DNA of 53,318 nucleotides, taken from Prolixibacteraceae bacterium UBA5740. Its GTDB lineage: Bacteria > Bacteroidota > Bacteroidia > Bacteroidales > Prolixibacteraceae. Shown piece after piece: positions 1 to 7,937 of this stretch (within the stretch, counting starts at the first letter, position 1; every line of letters begins with the position of its first letter). The notes beneath the pieces are model-generated. The model did not search any database. It saw only the letters and a list, made by a program, of their open reading frames with translations, and was not told the DNA's origin. The stretch covers positions 36,349 to 89,666 of the forward strand of contig DIFU01000050.1 of assembly GCA_002419285.1 (NCBI GenBank). The letters are read 5' to 3'. Made by a program: the position numbers and the translations under genes.

Positions 1-92
1 TTGGTCAGTTCACTGAAATATCGCACACCAAACTGTCGAATCCACTGGTCGACCTGTTGCTGCGCTTCCAAAAGGGAGATTTGTTGTATCAC
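1..92 (-). CDS. MazG-type nucleotide pyrophosphohydrolase, N-terminal part
   Basis: Only the first 30 codons are inside the window. The gene runs off the left edge on the minus strand. The visible start reads VIQQISLLEAQQQVDQWIRQ, followed by FGVRYFSELT. This resembles the beginning of the short MazG-like NTP pyrophosphohydrolases that sit next to dtd in Bacteroidota, which remove non-canonical nucleoside triphosphates. The likely start is GTG at 90-92. It begins 43 bases after the dtd stop and has the same orientation, so the two genes probably form one transcript. The catalytic EExxE residues lie outside the window, so the family call rests on the N-terminus and on gene order. Confidence 0.65.
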   Translation of the reverse strand, partial: MIQQISLLEAQQQVDQWIRQFGVRYFSELT

Positions 93-135
93 AGTGTGTT
101 ATCTTTATTACAAAAGTAGTCTAATCAGGGAGAAA

Positions 136-591
136 TTAAAAATCACGGTCACGCGAATCCATGACGATGGTGACCGGACCATCATTCACCAGTGAAACAT
201 CCATGTGGGCACCGAAAATACCTGTCCCGACAGGCTTTTCAAGAAATTTTGACAAACTGTCGACAAACATCTCATACAAAGGAATCGCAGTTTCAGGACG
301 GGCTGCACGTATGTATGAAGGGCGATTTCCTTTTTTTGTGCTGGCATGAAGGGTAAATTGACTGACAACAATAACCTCGCCCTGAATTTCAGTAATGGCC
401 AGGTTCATAATTCCGTTTTCATCATCGAATATCCGAAGTTGTGAGGTTTTCTTCACCAGCCAATCTACATCCGCAGGCTCATCCCCTTCTGAAACACCCA
501 AAAGAATCAACAATCCCTTTGCAATCGCTGCTGTGGTTTTCCCCTTTACGACCACCTGGGCCGAACTTACCCGTTGAATTACTGCTCTCAT
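136..591 (-). CDS. dtd: D-aminoacyl-tRNA deacylase
   Basis: A cytoplasmic proofreading enzyme that hydrolyses D-aminoacyl-tRNA, and also glycine mischarged onto tRNA-Ala, so that D-amino acids do not enter translation. The 151-residue length is normal for the family. The two active-site signatures are present: SQFTLHAS at residues 77-84, and the Gly-cisPro motif NDGPVT at 136-141. The start MRAVIQRV is the standard family N-terminus. The mazG-like gene follows immediately downstream on the same strand. A TATTTTTG element (615-622) lies just upstream of the start and fits a Bacteroidota promoter. Confidence 0.95.
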   Translation of the reverse strand: MRAVIQRVSSAQVVVKGKTTAAIAKGLLILLGVSEGDEPADVDWLVKKTSQLRIFDDENGIMNLAITEIQGEVIVVSQFTLHASTKKGNRPSYIRAARPETAIPLYEMFVDSLSKFLEKPVGTGIFGAHMDVSLVNDGPVTIVMDSRDRDF

Positions 592-614
592 TTATTTTCC
601 TGTAAATTCAGTGA

Positions 615-622
615 CAAAAATA
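615..622 (-). promoter_or_regulatory. -7 element for dtd
   Basis: On the minus strand this reads TATTTTTG, matching the Bacteroidota primary-sigma element TAnnTTTG. It lies 23 bases upstream of the dtd start codon. I see no well-spaced TTTG -33 element, so the call rests on the -7 box and its position. Confidence 0.45.
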
Positions 623-692
623 TTTATAAGTTTTGAACTTTAGTACAACAACAATGTTTAACATTAAAATTGAAACATTAAACAAACCAGAA

Positions 693-1427
693 ATGAGATT
701 CTTGAAATTCATGATCCCTCTCTTTCTGACGGCTTGTGTGTCGGGCAGGATTGCGGAGAATGAAATCATAGAGGTTGTCACAAACACCGATGGACAGGGA
801 AATCAGTTCCTGATTGAAGTGGTTAAAGGGCCTGAGCATAATCATCCCAGCATGGTTATCTGGACAGAAGATCTGGAGGGCAACTATATCGAAACATTGT
901 TTATCACGCGGTTTGTGGGTACCAGTACTTATGCAAGAGGTGCTATTGCACCCGGAAAATGGAGTGATCAGCCTGGCACGGCCCGCAGGCCGGCAAGTTT
1001 GCCTTATTGGGCTCACCAGAGGGGAGTAAAGGCCTCTGACGGATTCTATATTCCCTCGCCTGATGAACCCATGCCTGATGCTGTTACTTCAGCCACGCCA
1101 AAAGGAAGCTATCGAATACGCACCTCCCTGACAGATTCGCAACAGGGAAAGTTCAGGATACTTCTGGAGGTTAACCAGCCCTGGGATGCAAATAAGTATT
1201 TCACAAATAGTTTATATCCGGATGACAGCAATTACCTTACTTCCCTGCAGCCATCCATTATTTACGCTGTCACCATTGATCCAGACAATAATGAGGCATT
1301 GTTTCTGAATCCAATAGGTCATGGTGATCCAAATGGCTCGAGTGGAAAACTATTTACCGATTTGACAAGGATCACAAATGCCAGTGAAATCATTCATTCT
1401 GTCTCTATCCAAAAAATCAACCAATGA
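693..1427 (+). CDS. Periplasmic or surface lipoprotein, DUF2271-like
   Basis: A 244-residue lipoprotein when started at ATG 693. That start gives a textbook lipoprotein signal: a short basic N-terminus, a hydrophobic stretch and the lipobox LTAC with Cys15. An in-frame ATG further upstream would bury this signal, so I reject it. The mature part contains a strand-rich segment (VIWTEDLEGNYIETLFIT), then RRPASLPYWAHQRG, then DAVTSATPKGSYRIRT. This order resembles DUF2271-type periplasmic proteins, which in other bacteria accompany FMN-binding or PepSY redox proteins; none is seen here. The stop overlaps the next start by four bases (ATGA), so it is translationally coupled to the TonB receptor. 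The function is unknown. A role in capturing or processing the receptor's ligand is inference from context. Confidence 0.75.
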   Translation: MRFLKFMIPLFLTACVSGRIAENEIIEVVTNTDGQGNQFLIEVVKGPEHNHPSMVIWTEDLEGNYIETLFITRFVGTSTYARGAIAPGKWSDQPGTARRPASLPYWAHQRGVKASDGFYIPSPDEPMPDAVTSATPKGSYRIRTSLTDSQQGKFRILLEVNQPWDANKYFTNSLYPDDSNYLTSLQPSIIYAVTIDPDNNEALFLNPIGHGDPNGSSGKLFTDLTRITNASEIIHSVSIQKINQ

Positions 1428-3811
1428 ATTTTAGAATATTACAAATCCTAATTACCATCTTATCGGGTACAGAGTATATAACCGCCCAAAATGCGTCAGT
1501 GAGAGGCAGGGTATTTGATGCCGTAAGCAACGAACCTCTGCCCTTTGTGAATATCATTGTTGACGGGACCCAGACTGGTGCTATTTCTGACCTTGACGGC
1601 AATTTTGTCATTACCGGACTGTATTCAGGATTTATCAGACTTCAGGCATCATTTGTAGGGTACAAACAGGCTGTATCTCCCGAAATTGAAGTGAGCAGCG
1701 CAAGAATTGCCAGTGTAGATATTCCCATGCAAGTTTCAGATTTGAAAATCGAAGAAGTTACTGTGACCGCTTCCCCATTCAGAAAAACGGAAGAGAGCCC
1801 GGTTTCACTGCGAACCATTGGAATCGGCGAAATTGAAAATAGTCCGGGTGCCAACCGGGACGTCAGCAGGGTCATCCAATCATTCCCCGGTGTGCAAAGT
1901 ACACCTGCATTCAGGAATGACATTATAATACGTGGCGGTGGACCTTCTGAGAGCCGTTTTTATCTTGATGGCGTGGAAGTACCCAACATCAATCACTTTG
2001 CAACACAAGGTGCCTCTGGAGGTCCTGTGGGCATTTTAAACGCCGACTTTCTCAGGGAAGTAAATTATTATTCCGGAGCATTCCCGGCAAACCGTGGTAA
2101 TGCCCTCAGTGGCGTGCTCGAATTTTTTCAGGTTGACGGGAACCAGGATAAGCTTAAATTCAGGGGATCAGTTGGTGCTTCAGAGCTTTCTGCGACACTT
2201 GACGGGCCTATAGGTGAAAAAACCACCTATATTGTCTCAGCCAGGCGTTCCTATCTTGAATTCCTGTTTGGGATCCTCGAACTCCCATTTCTGCCTAATT
2301 TCAATGATTTCCAGTTCAAATTACGAACCCGAATCGACAAGAAAAATGAACTCACTTTTGTTGGTTTGGGAGCCATCGATGTATTCGACCTGAACCTCAA
2401 GATAAAGGATCCCGACGACCAGCAAAGATTTATTCTTAACTCCATTCCCGTCAATGAGCAGTGGACCTATACCGGTGGGGCTGTATATAAACACTTTCGG
2501 AAAAATAGTTTCCAAACGGTGGTCTTAAGCCGCAATCATCTGAACAACGGCGCCTATAAATACCTGGATAACGATGATTCATCTCCTGATAACAAGATGT
2601 ATGACTTTGTTTCAGAAGAAATTGAAAATAAACTAAGAATTGAAAACAATACCAGACTTGATGGTTTTAAGTTGAATGTTGGTGCTTCCCTTGAATATTC
2701 AACCTACCTAAACGACACATGGGGCAGACGGTTCTACAACAACCAGGTAACAGAGGTCGAATATAAAACAGACCTGAATCTTTTAAAATGGGGTTTATTT
2801 GCCCAGGCAAGCAAATATTTTTTTGATGAAAGACTGTCGCTGTCGTTGGGCTTCAGGGCTGATGCCAATAATTACTCCTCTGAAATGAACAACCTGCTGA
2901 AGCAATTTTCACCCAGGTTTTCAGCATCATATAACCTGGCGCCCCAATGGAGCCTGAACTTTAGTACTGGCCGCTACTATCAGCTTCCTGCATACACAAC
3001 TCTTGGATTTATGGTCAACGATGAACTGGTGAACAAGAATAATAACATCAAGTATATTGCCGCTGACCACATCATCGGAGGGCTGGAATTCAGGCCAAAC
3101 TCAAATATTTTGTTTTCAACGGAATTCTTTTTGAAGAACTATTCGGATTATCCGTTTTCTGTCAATGATTCCATCAGTTTGGCCAACCGGGGAGCCGACT
3201 TTGGCGTAATTGGCGATGAAGAGCTTATTTCAGCCTCCTCTGGTAGAGCATATGGTATGGAATTCCAAACACGAATTACAAGTGGTAAAGGTTTTAACAT
3301 GAACTTGTCGTACACTCTGGTCAGAAGTGAATTCGCGGGCCCCGATTTGAATTATATACCTTCAAGCTGGGATAGCAAACACCTGTTGGTCCTGACCGCA
3401 ACGAAAGAAATGAAGCGAAACTGGAGGATTGGAACGCGTTGGAGATATGTTGGTGCTCTTCCATACACTCCATGGGATCTTGAGAAAAGTTCATTGGTAA
3501 GTGCATGGAACCTGACGGGAGCGCCTTACCTGGATTATGAAAAAATCAATTCCTTGAGATTTAATCCCTTTCATCAACTCGACCTGCGAATTGATAAAGC
3601 ATACTATCTTAATAAAACAACTGCGAAATTTTATATCGATTTCCAGAATTTTTATAATTTCCAGTCTGAGCAGCAAGACATTGTAGTTCGGGATACCGAT
3701 GATCAGGGAAATTATGTCCTGACTGACAACGGTCAGCGATATCAGTTGCGATCCGTTAAAAATACTTCGGGAACATTATTGCCATCTATTGGGATAATCG
3801 TAGAATTCTGA
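1424..3811 (+). CDS. TonB-dependent outer-membrane receptor with carboxypeptidase-like N-domain
   Basis: A 795-residue outer-membrane active transporter. Residues 1-21 are a signal peptide ending near YITAQ. Residues about 25-110 form a carboxypeptidase-regulatory-like beta domain (VRGRVFDAVSNEPLPFVNII). The TonB plug follows at about 115-230, including the stretch DIIIRGGGPSESRFYLDGVE and a conserved YYSGAFPANRGNALSGVLEF segment. The rest is a beta barrel ending in the C-terminal aromatic signature IIVEF. The gene is coupled to the preceding lipoprotein, as in many Bacteroidota receptor/lipoprotein pairs, but that partner is not a SusD. The substrate cannot be told from sequence. A strong hairpin (3824-3872) follows the stop. 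Confidence 0.9.
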   Translation: MNFRILQILITILSGTEYITAQNASVRGRVFDAVSNEPLPFVNIIVDGTQTGAISDLDGNFVITGLYSGFIRLQASFVGYKQAVSPEIEVSSARIASVDIPMQVSDLKIEEVTVTASPFRKTEESPVSLRTIGIGEIENSPGANRDVSRVIQSFPGVQSTPAFRNDIIIRGGGPSESRFYLDGVEVPNINHFATQGASGGPVGILNADFLREVNYYSGAFPANRGNALSGVLEFFQVDGNQDKLKFRGSVGASELSATLDGPIGEKTTYIVSARRSYLEFLFGILELPFLPNFNDFQFKLRTRIDKKNELTFVGLGAIDVFDLNLKIKDPDDQQRFILNSIPVNEQWTYTGGAVYKHFRKNSFQTVVLSRNHLNNGAYKYLDNDDSSPDNKMYDFVSEEIENKLRIENNTRLDGFKLNVGASLEYSTYLNDTWGRRFYNNQVTEVEYKTDLNLLKWGLFAQASKYFFDERLSLSLGFRADANNYSSEMNNLLKQFSPRFSASYNLAPQWSLNFSTGRYYQLPAYTTLGFMVNDELVNKNNNIKYIAADHIIGGLEFRPNSNILFSTEFFLKNYSDYPFSVNDSISLANRGADFGVIGDEELISASSGRAYGMEFQTRITSGKGFNMNLSYTLVRSEFAGPDLNYIPSSWDSKHLLVLTATKEMKRNWRIGTRWRYVGALPYTPWDLEKSSLVSAWNLTGAPYLDYEKINSLRFNPFHQLDLRIDKAYYLNKTTAKFYIDFQNFYNFQSEQQDIVVRDTDDQGNYVLTDNGQRYQLRSVKNTSGTLLPSIGIIVEF

Positions 3812-3823
3812 TGAAAGAATAGC

Positions 3824-3872
3824 GGTGGAATTTGTGAGGCAAAGTTATAACTTAGCCATCACAAATTCCACC
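3824..3872 (+). terminator. Long perfect inverted repeat between the TonB receptor gene and lplA
   Basis: GGTGGAATTTGTGA (3824-3837) and TCACAAATTCCACC (3859-3872) are perfect 14-base complements. The 21-base loop between them can pair further (GGC with GCC, then AAGTT with AACTT) after one bulge and one mismatch. Four Ts follow and then the lplA start codon at 3877. It may terminate the receptor transcript, although the U-tract is short. It may also control lplA, because the whole lplA initiation region abuts the stem. Confidence 0.7.
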
Positions 3873-3876
3873 TTTT

Positions 3877-4839
3877 ATGCTCTGTATACTTCCCGGATCA
3901 GATGATCCATATTTTTGTCTTGCAGCCGAAGAGTATCTTCTGAGAAATTTCACGGATGATGTTTTTATGCTTTGGCAGAGCAAGGATACGGTTGTTGTTG
4001 GAAAACACCAGAATGCCATGGGTGAGATTGATTATCGGTACACCAGGGAAAACGGCATCAAAATAGCCCGCCGGATTTCAGGAGGCGGTACAGTTTTTCA
4101 TGATCAGGGTAATGTGAATTTCACTTTTATTCGAAATGTCGCCGGACCTCATGAAATCAGCTTCAGCCATTTTACCAGGCCTATAGTGGAGGCTCTGGCA
4201 ACGATTGGAGTGCTTGCCGAAACTTCTGGAAGGAATGACCTTTTGGTCGATGGGAAAAAAATCTCGGGAAACGCGGAGCATGTTTTTAAAAACCGCGTGT
4301 TGCACCATGGTACCCTGCTCTACCAGTCCAATTTAGCCACCCTGGGTAACGCCATCCGTGTCAAACCGGGAAAGTATGTTGGGAAGGCAGTTCAATCGAA
4401 CCGGAGCACAGTGGCCAACATAGCTGATTTTATGAAGGAACCTATTCCCATTGCCCAGTTCATAGACAAGATCATGGATTATCAGCTGAACAGCTCTCCA
4501 AATTGCAAAATGCATCTATTTTCAAGTGATGACCGTTCCACAATCAGCCAATTGGCTAAAGAAAAGTTTGAGACATGGGAATGGCAGTTTGGCTACAGTC
4601 CGGCATATACATTTACAAATAAAGTGTACCTGTCAAGTGGTACGTTGTCGATTTATGCGGAGAGCGAAAAATGTCGATTCACGAAGGTTAGAATCGAAGG
4701 CGACCATTACCGGCGATTGGATGGGGGAGCTTTGGCAAAAGCATTGATCGATAGACCCCACACGTTTGAAACCATTGAAAAAGCACATGAAGAATTGGGA
4801 ATCAGTTCAGATAGGGAAGTGTTCTATTCCTGGTTTTAA
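3877..4839 (+). CDS. lplA: Lipoate-protein ligase A
   Basis: Activates free lipoate with ATP and attaches it to the lysine of lipoyl domains in the 2-oxoacid dehydrogenase and glycine-cleavage complexes. The 320-residue protein has the large ligase domain followed by the C-terminal accessory domain. Signatures: RRISGGGTVFHD at residues 65-76, DGKKISGNA with the catalytic-type lysine at 125-133, and HHGTLL at 143-148. The start MLCILPGSDD lies only four bases after the end of a 49-base hairpin, leaving almost no ordinary leader. No lipA or lipB is seen nearby. The gene converges with the PspC gene, and the minus-strand terminator lies between them. Confidence 0.93.
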   Translation: MLCILPGSDDPYFCLAAEEYLLRNFTDDVFMLWQSKDTVVVGKHQNAMGEIDYRYTRENGIKIARRISGGGTVFHDQGNVNFTFIRNVAGPHEISFSHFTRPIVEALATIGVLAETSGRNDLLVDGKKISGNAEHVFKNRVLHHGTLLYQSNLATLGNAIRVKPGKYVGKAVQSNRSTVANIADFMKEPIPIAQFIDKIMDYQLNSSPNCKMHLFSSDDRSTISQLAKEKFETWEWQFGYSPAYTFTNKVYLSSGTLSIYAESEKCRFTKVRIEGDHYRRLDGGALAKALIDRPHTFETIEKAHEELGISSDREVFYSWF

Positions 4840-4847
4840 ATGAAAAA

Positions 4848-4865
4848 AGCCGGTCAAAGCCGGCT
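4848..4865 (-). terminator. Terminator of the padR-pspC transcript
   Basis: AGCCGG (4848-4853) pairs with CCGGCT (4860-4865) around a 6-base loop. Read on the minus strand the stem is followed by TTTTTTC, a good intrinsic terminator 24 bases after the PspC stop. The plus side lacks a T-run, so it serves mainly the minus strand. Confidence 0.8.
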
Positions 4866-4888
4866 AAAAGTGTATTGAACGAATCTTT

Positions 4889-6508
4889 TCAGGGTGTGAT
4901 TACAGCCACCGAAGCAGAATCCTGTTTCAACGTAAGCCCTTCGGGTTTCATGGTCCAGAACTTTCCTACCATTTCTTCATCCAGGATATTGGTTACGTTA
5001 TCAATATCGTGAATAATTTCTTCAAGTTTTTCGTCGAGATGCACTGTCTTGCCCACAGGCATTTTAAGGATGACATCAAGTCGCTGGTCCCTCCATTTAC
5101 TCTCCGGTCCTGTCAGAAACCAAGGATCGAGGGTTATCAGTGAGTCAGTGACCTGGAAATGATATACTATATCCTGTATATTCTGCACGGCATCATCATG
5201 GTTTTTCCCTCTTGCCCTCTTCCTGAATACCATCACAATTTCATCTGTACCTGAAGGTTCGATGTCAAAAAGAGGTTGGCCCAGCATTACATTCTCACCG
5301 TTAACATTCACTACCTTAAATGGGTCAATGTCCCAGTCAACTTCATAATAATCGCTGTATTTATCTTCGCCAAGCTTAATGTAAAGGGTTGGACAAGGGT
5401 CACAAACGATGGTTTCAGTGTTGGTGAGAGTGGTTTGGCTCTTATAGTTGCCGACCTGTCCGGCTGATACAAAGATCAGTGTCATGAGAGCCACCAGCCA
5501 AACACCGACCATCCCCAGAGTTATGGCTGTATTATTGGATTTATACCTGAATATCAACTTAGTCCCAATAAAAAGAATGGCGAGTAAAGGAAGTCCTGTC
5601 AACAATGCGATAGAAATCATGCCAAGTGTCAGTGCTTCGGGAGAGATAAAATGACCAAAGAAACCGGAAATATGGATATCGGGGCTCCAAACAAGCGGCC
5701 AGCTGCCCATTGCCGATTGACCGATGATCACGGTTGAAATAAGACCAATGAGACCCAAAGCTCCGGTTATCACAAAAAAGGCCCCAAAAATAACTGCAAT
5801 AACCCTCAGAATGGCTCGTCCTGCTTCAGCCGAAGTATCTGATTCCTTTTTTCGGGATTGATAATCCTGGGCTGCAGAAAAGCTTTGAGAAGCTCCTTCA
5901 CCCGTAACCTGACCTTCCTGAACGGTATCTGCTGTAGGATTTTCCTGTCCCTGATCACGGATGGTCCGCTGAATGTTGGTAACCGTAACCTCTTCCCCTT
6001 TCATTTCAAGGAACTGGGAAGTTGTCCTTGCTTTAGGAACTGCAATCCATAGGATCAGATAAGCCAGTAATCCGACACCATTTGCAAAAAAGAGCAAGAC
6101 AAAAATGATTCTGACAATTACCGGATCCATTTTAAAATAAGCCCCCAAGCCTCCGCAAACACCAGCCAGCACGCGACTGTCAGGACTGCGGTAAAGCCTC
6201 TTCTTCCTTTTTGTAGGGGCACTGATATATGATTCGTCAGCTTCCTGCTCCATAAAATCCTCAGGGGTACCCATGACTGAAATCACTTCATCGATCATTT
6301 CGAGCGTAATAACCTTCTTATCCCCTTTGGTTTTTTCAATGAACAATTCAGCCACACGGCCTTCAATGTCAGTAATGATTTCCTTTCCTTCAGCTTCATT
6401 ACCAAAATGATTTTTGAGTTTCAGAAAATACCCCTGCAGTTTCTCATATGCATCCTCCTCGATGTGGAAAAGGGTACCGCTGATATTGATAGTGAATGTC
6501 TTTTTCAT
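4889..6508 (-). CDS. PspC-domain inner-membrane protein
   Basis: A 539-residue membrane protein of the kind widespread in Bacteroidota. Residues 1-90 form a soluble N-terminal module (MKKTFTINISGTLFHIEEDA) that predicts a bind-and-regulate role. The PspC domain is at about 103-161 (YRSPDSRVLAGVCGGLGAYF, then a membrane helix). Further membrane helices lie near 232-262, 290-318 and 328-352. The C-terminal 180 residues are probably periplasmic. PspC proteins sense or buffer envelope stress in the phage-shock response, but no PspA or PspB is seen here. It is 23 bases downstream of a padR gene, the common Bacteroidota pairing. The minus-strand start at 6508 fits the family N-terminus. Confidence 0.88.
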   Translation of the reverse strand: MKKTFTINISGTLFHIEEDAYEKLQGYFLKLKNHFGNEAEGKEIITDIEGRVAELFIEKTKGDKKVITLEMIDEVISVMGTPEDFMEQEADESYISAPTKRKKRLYRSPDSRVLAGVCGGLGAYFKMDPVIVRIIFVLLFFANGVGLLAYLILWIAVPKARTTSQFLEMKGEEVTVTNIQRTIRDQGQENPTADTVQEGQVTGEGASQSFSAAQDYQSRKKESDTSAEAGRAILRVIAVIFGAFFVITGALGLIGLISTVIIGQSAMGSWPLVWSPDIHISGFFGHFISPEALTLGMISIALLTGLPLLAILFIGTKLIFRYKSNNTAITLGMVGVWLVALMTLIFVSAGQVGNYKSQTTLTNTETIVCDPCPTLYIKLGEDKYSDYYEVDWDIDPFKVVNVNGENVMLGQPLFDIEPSGTDEIVMVFRKRARGKNHDDAVQNIQDIVYHFQVTDSLITLDPWFLTGPESKWRDQRLDVILKMPVGKTVHLDEKLEEIIHDIDNVTNILDEEMVGKFWTMKPEGLTLKQDSASVAVITP

Positions 6509-6531
6509 GATTTTCTGTATTATTCTGTTTG

Positions 6532-6864
6532 TCAGGATTTATGTTTCTTAATTTTGGTTACGGCTTCGACCAGTTCGTGCCAGGAATCTTCCAATTCACC
6601 CAGAAACTGTCGGCCCTCTTCAGTCAGTTCATAATATTTTCTGGGCGGCCCCTGCGTCGATTCTTCCCATTTATAGGTAAGCAATCCATCGTTTTTCAGC
6701 CGGGTCAGAAGAGGATAAAGAGTTCCTTCCACGACAATCATTTTACCTTCCTTTAGTTCCTGAATAATATCACTGGCGTAGAGGGGCTTTCCATCGAGCA
6801 CAAGAAGGATGCAATACTCGAGAACGCCCTTTCTCATCTGTGCCTTTGTGTTTTCAATCTTCAT
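6532..6864 (-). CDS. PadR-family transcriptional regulator
   Basis: A 110-residue winged-helix repressor. It has the PadR pattern RKGVLEYCILLVLDGKPLYA, then a recognition-helix region (EGTLYPLLTRLKNDGLL), then a wing ending GPPRKYYELTEEGR. It lacks the long C-terminal dimerisation domain of classical PadR, as expected for the short subfamily that precedes PspC genes. It most likely represses its own operon. An imperfect palindrome GGTCAGATGACC (6934-6945), 70 bases upstream, is a possible operator, but this is inference. Confidence 0.9.
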   Translation of the reverse strand: MKIENTKAQMRKGVLEYCILLVLDGKPLYASDIIQELKEGKMIVVEGTLYPLLTRLKNDGLLTYKWEESTQGPPRKYYELTEEGRQFLGELEDSWHELVEAVTKIKKHKS

Positions 6865-6933
6865 AATTTCATTTCCTTTCTGATATTCGGGGTTTTAAGA
6901 TGCCCTACATTATAATTCATATTCATTGATTTA

Positions 6934-6945
6934 GGTCAGATGACC
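6934..6945 (-). promoter_or_regulatory. Palindrome upstream of padR, possible operator
   Basis: GGTCA-GA-TGACC is a perfect 5+5 inverted repeat in the 103-base gap upstream of padR. It may bind PadR or another dimeric regulator. It does not match the classical PadR ATGT/ACAT operator, so the link is weak. Confidence 0.25.
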
Positions 6946-6967
6946 GGTTATGATTTCTATGTTTGCA

Positions 6968-7333
6968 CTATTTCCAATGCGTATTAGAAGTCATCCGCGA
7001 CTCAAGCTTTAACTTTGGATCAGTGGCTTTGTCTTCAAGGATGGAAAGATTAATTGTATTCTCCTTTTTATCCAGGTCCTTTTGTGATACCGGAACTTTC
7101 TGTGCATCATGGATTACAAAACAGGAATCGCTGATCATCCACGATTCAATTAATAAATTAGCATCCTGCTCTTCGGCCGGAATCTGGAAATGCATCATTT
7201 TCTTTGACTTTGAGGCAGTGGAGGTTCCGTTGTTTGCGGCAGATGTCACCATACTGGTTCCCATGATAAGAAGAACAAACAAGGTGGCGATTACCGGATT
7301 TACTGTTTTCTGAACATTGTTAATTGTTTTCAT
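6968..7333 (-). CDS. Small exported protein of unknown function, candidate ECF-sigma target
   Basis: A 121-residue protein that I do not recognise. It has an N-terminal signal sequence with hydrophobic core VIATLFVLLIMGTSMVTSAA and a probable cleavage after SAA near residue 33. The mature part of about 88 residues is polar, with one Cys in SWMISDSCFVIHD and a basic tail. The sequence is protein-like and the orientation matches padR-pspC downstream. The strongest evidence that it is real is the upstream GTAAC-N16-CGTC element (7410-7434), the same shape as the promoter of the window's ECF sigma gene. It may be a periplasmic stress protein, but this is inference. Confidence 0.6.
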   Translation of the reverse strand: MKTINNVQKTVNPVIATLFVLLIMGTSMVTSAANNGTSTASKSKKMMHFQIPAEEQDANLLIESWMISDSCFVIHDAQKVPVSQKDLDKKENTINLSILEDKATDPKLKLESRMTSNTHWK

Positions 7334-7883
7334 GAATTTGATTTTAGTTGTTTCTGAATTTGCTTTGTCGCTTTTTAAATGTTTCTGTTTTTCTGTTGTT
7401 TGAATCTATGACGACACTGTTTTACTTTCGTTACAAAGCGTAAAGAACTTTTTTTAAGATTCTACCTTTCCTTACACTGAATTAGGTACTACAAATATAT
7501 GTATATTATATGGTACATTGTTACACATAGTAGTAAATATTTTTTAAATATCATTGTTTTTAACCTTAAAATGCTTATTATTTGTGTATTACGGAATAAT
7601 TGTTTTGTTATAACAATCTTCAAAGTTCATGAAAATCAGAAAAAATGGCGGAGGGAGGACTGCTGAGCATACCATTAATTGTGTTATTCATCTGCTTCCG
7701 GCATTTAGTTATCTTGGGCAATGGTGGATTCTGTCCTAAATTACCTTGGAAGCTCAGACACGGCCTTAAAGGGATAAAAAATGCGTGGATTAGCTCACAT
7801 GTATTATAGCAGAATACAAGAATTTTGATTGAGCTTACTGCAATAAGAACAAGTAAAACCTATTTAATAATAGCTTAGAAAGT
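7334..7883. other. AT-rich gap between the exported-protein gene and the Oar-like receptor
   Basis: No convincing gene is present. The part nearest 7334-7440 holds the leader and ECF-type promoter of the minus-strand exported protein. The segment 7440-7640 is very AT-rich. The segment 7640-7830 is less AT-rich and contains a 54-codon plus-strand reading frame (7645-7809) without a recognisable start context or product. Short complementary pieces (ACCATT/AATGGT, CTGAGC/GCTCAG) occur there but do not share a centre. Confidence 0.6.
7410..7434 (-). promoter_or_regulatory. ECF-type promoter for the small exported protein
   Basis: On the minus strand: GTAAC (7434-7430), 16 bases, CGTC (7413-7410). 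This is identical in layout to the element in front of the ECF sigma gene at 40411-40435 and lies 77 bases upstream of the start codon. An AAC-containing -35 and a CGTC -10 are usual for ECF sigma factors. Confidence 0.5.
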
Positions 7884-7918
7884 AAAAAGGCTGTCCCGAT
7901 TAACAGGACAGCCTTTTT
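7884..7918 (-). terminator. Terminator of the Oar-like receptor gene
   Basis: A 13-base perfect stem: AAAAAGGCTGTCC (7884-7896) with GGACAGCCTTTTT (7906-7918) and loop CGATTAACA. The T-run is present on both strands. It stands 20 bases beyond the receptor stop, so it serves that minus-strand gene and would also stop plus-strand transcription. Confidence 0.9.
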
Positions 7919-7937
7919 TAATTATAGAACACAACTA

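Noticed and set aside
7700..7730. A CCGGAAGCAG-like string on the minus strand resembling SRP RNA
   Set aside because: The paired bases that make the SRP loop are missing.
7645..7809. A 54-codon plus-strand reading frame (MAEGGLLSIPLIVLF...) in the gap before the Oar-like receptor
   Set aside because: It has no promoter or family likeness and occurs where chance frames are expected. Its hydrophobic start alone is not enough.
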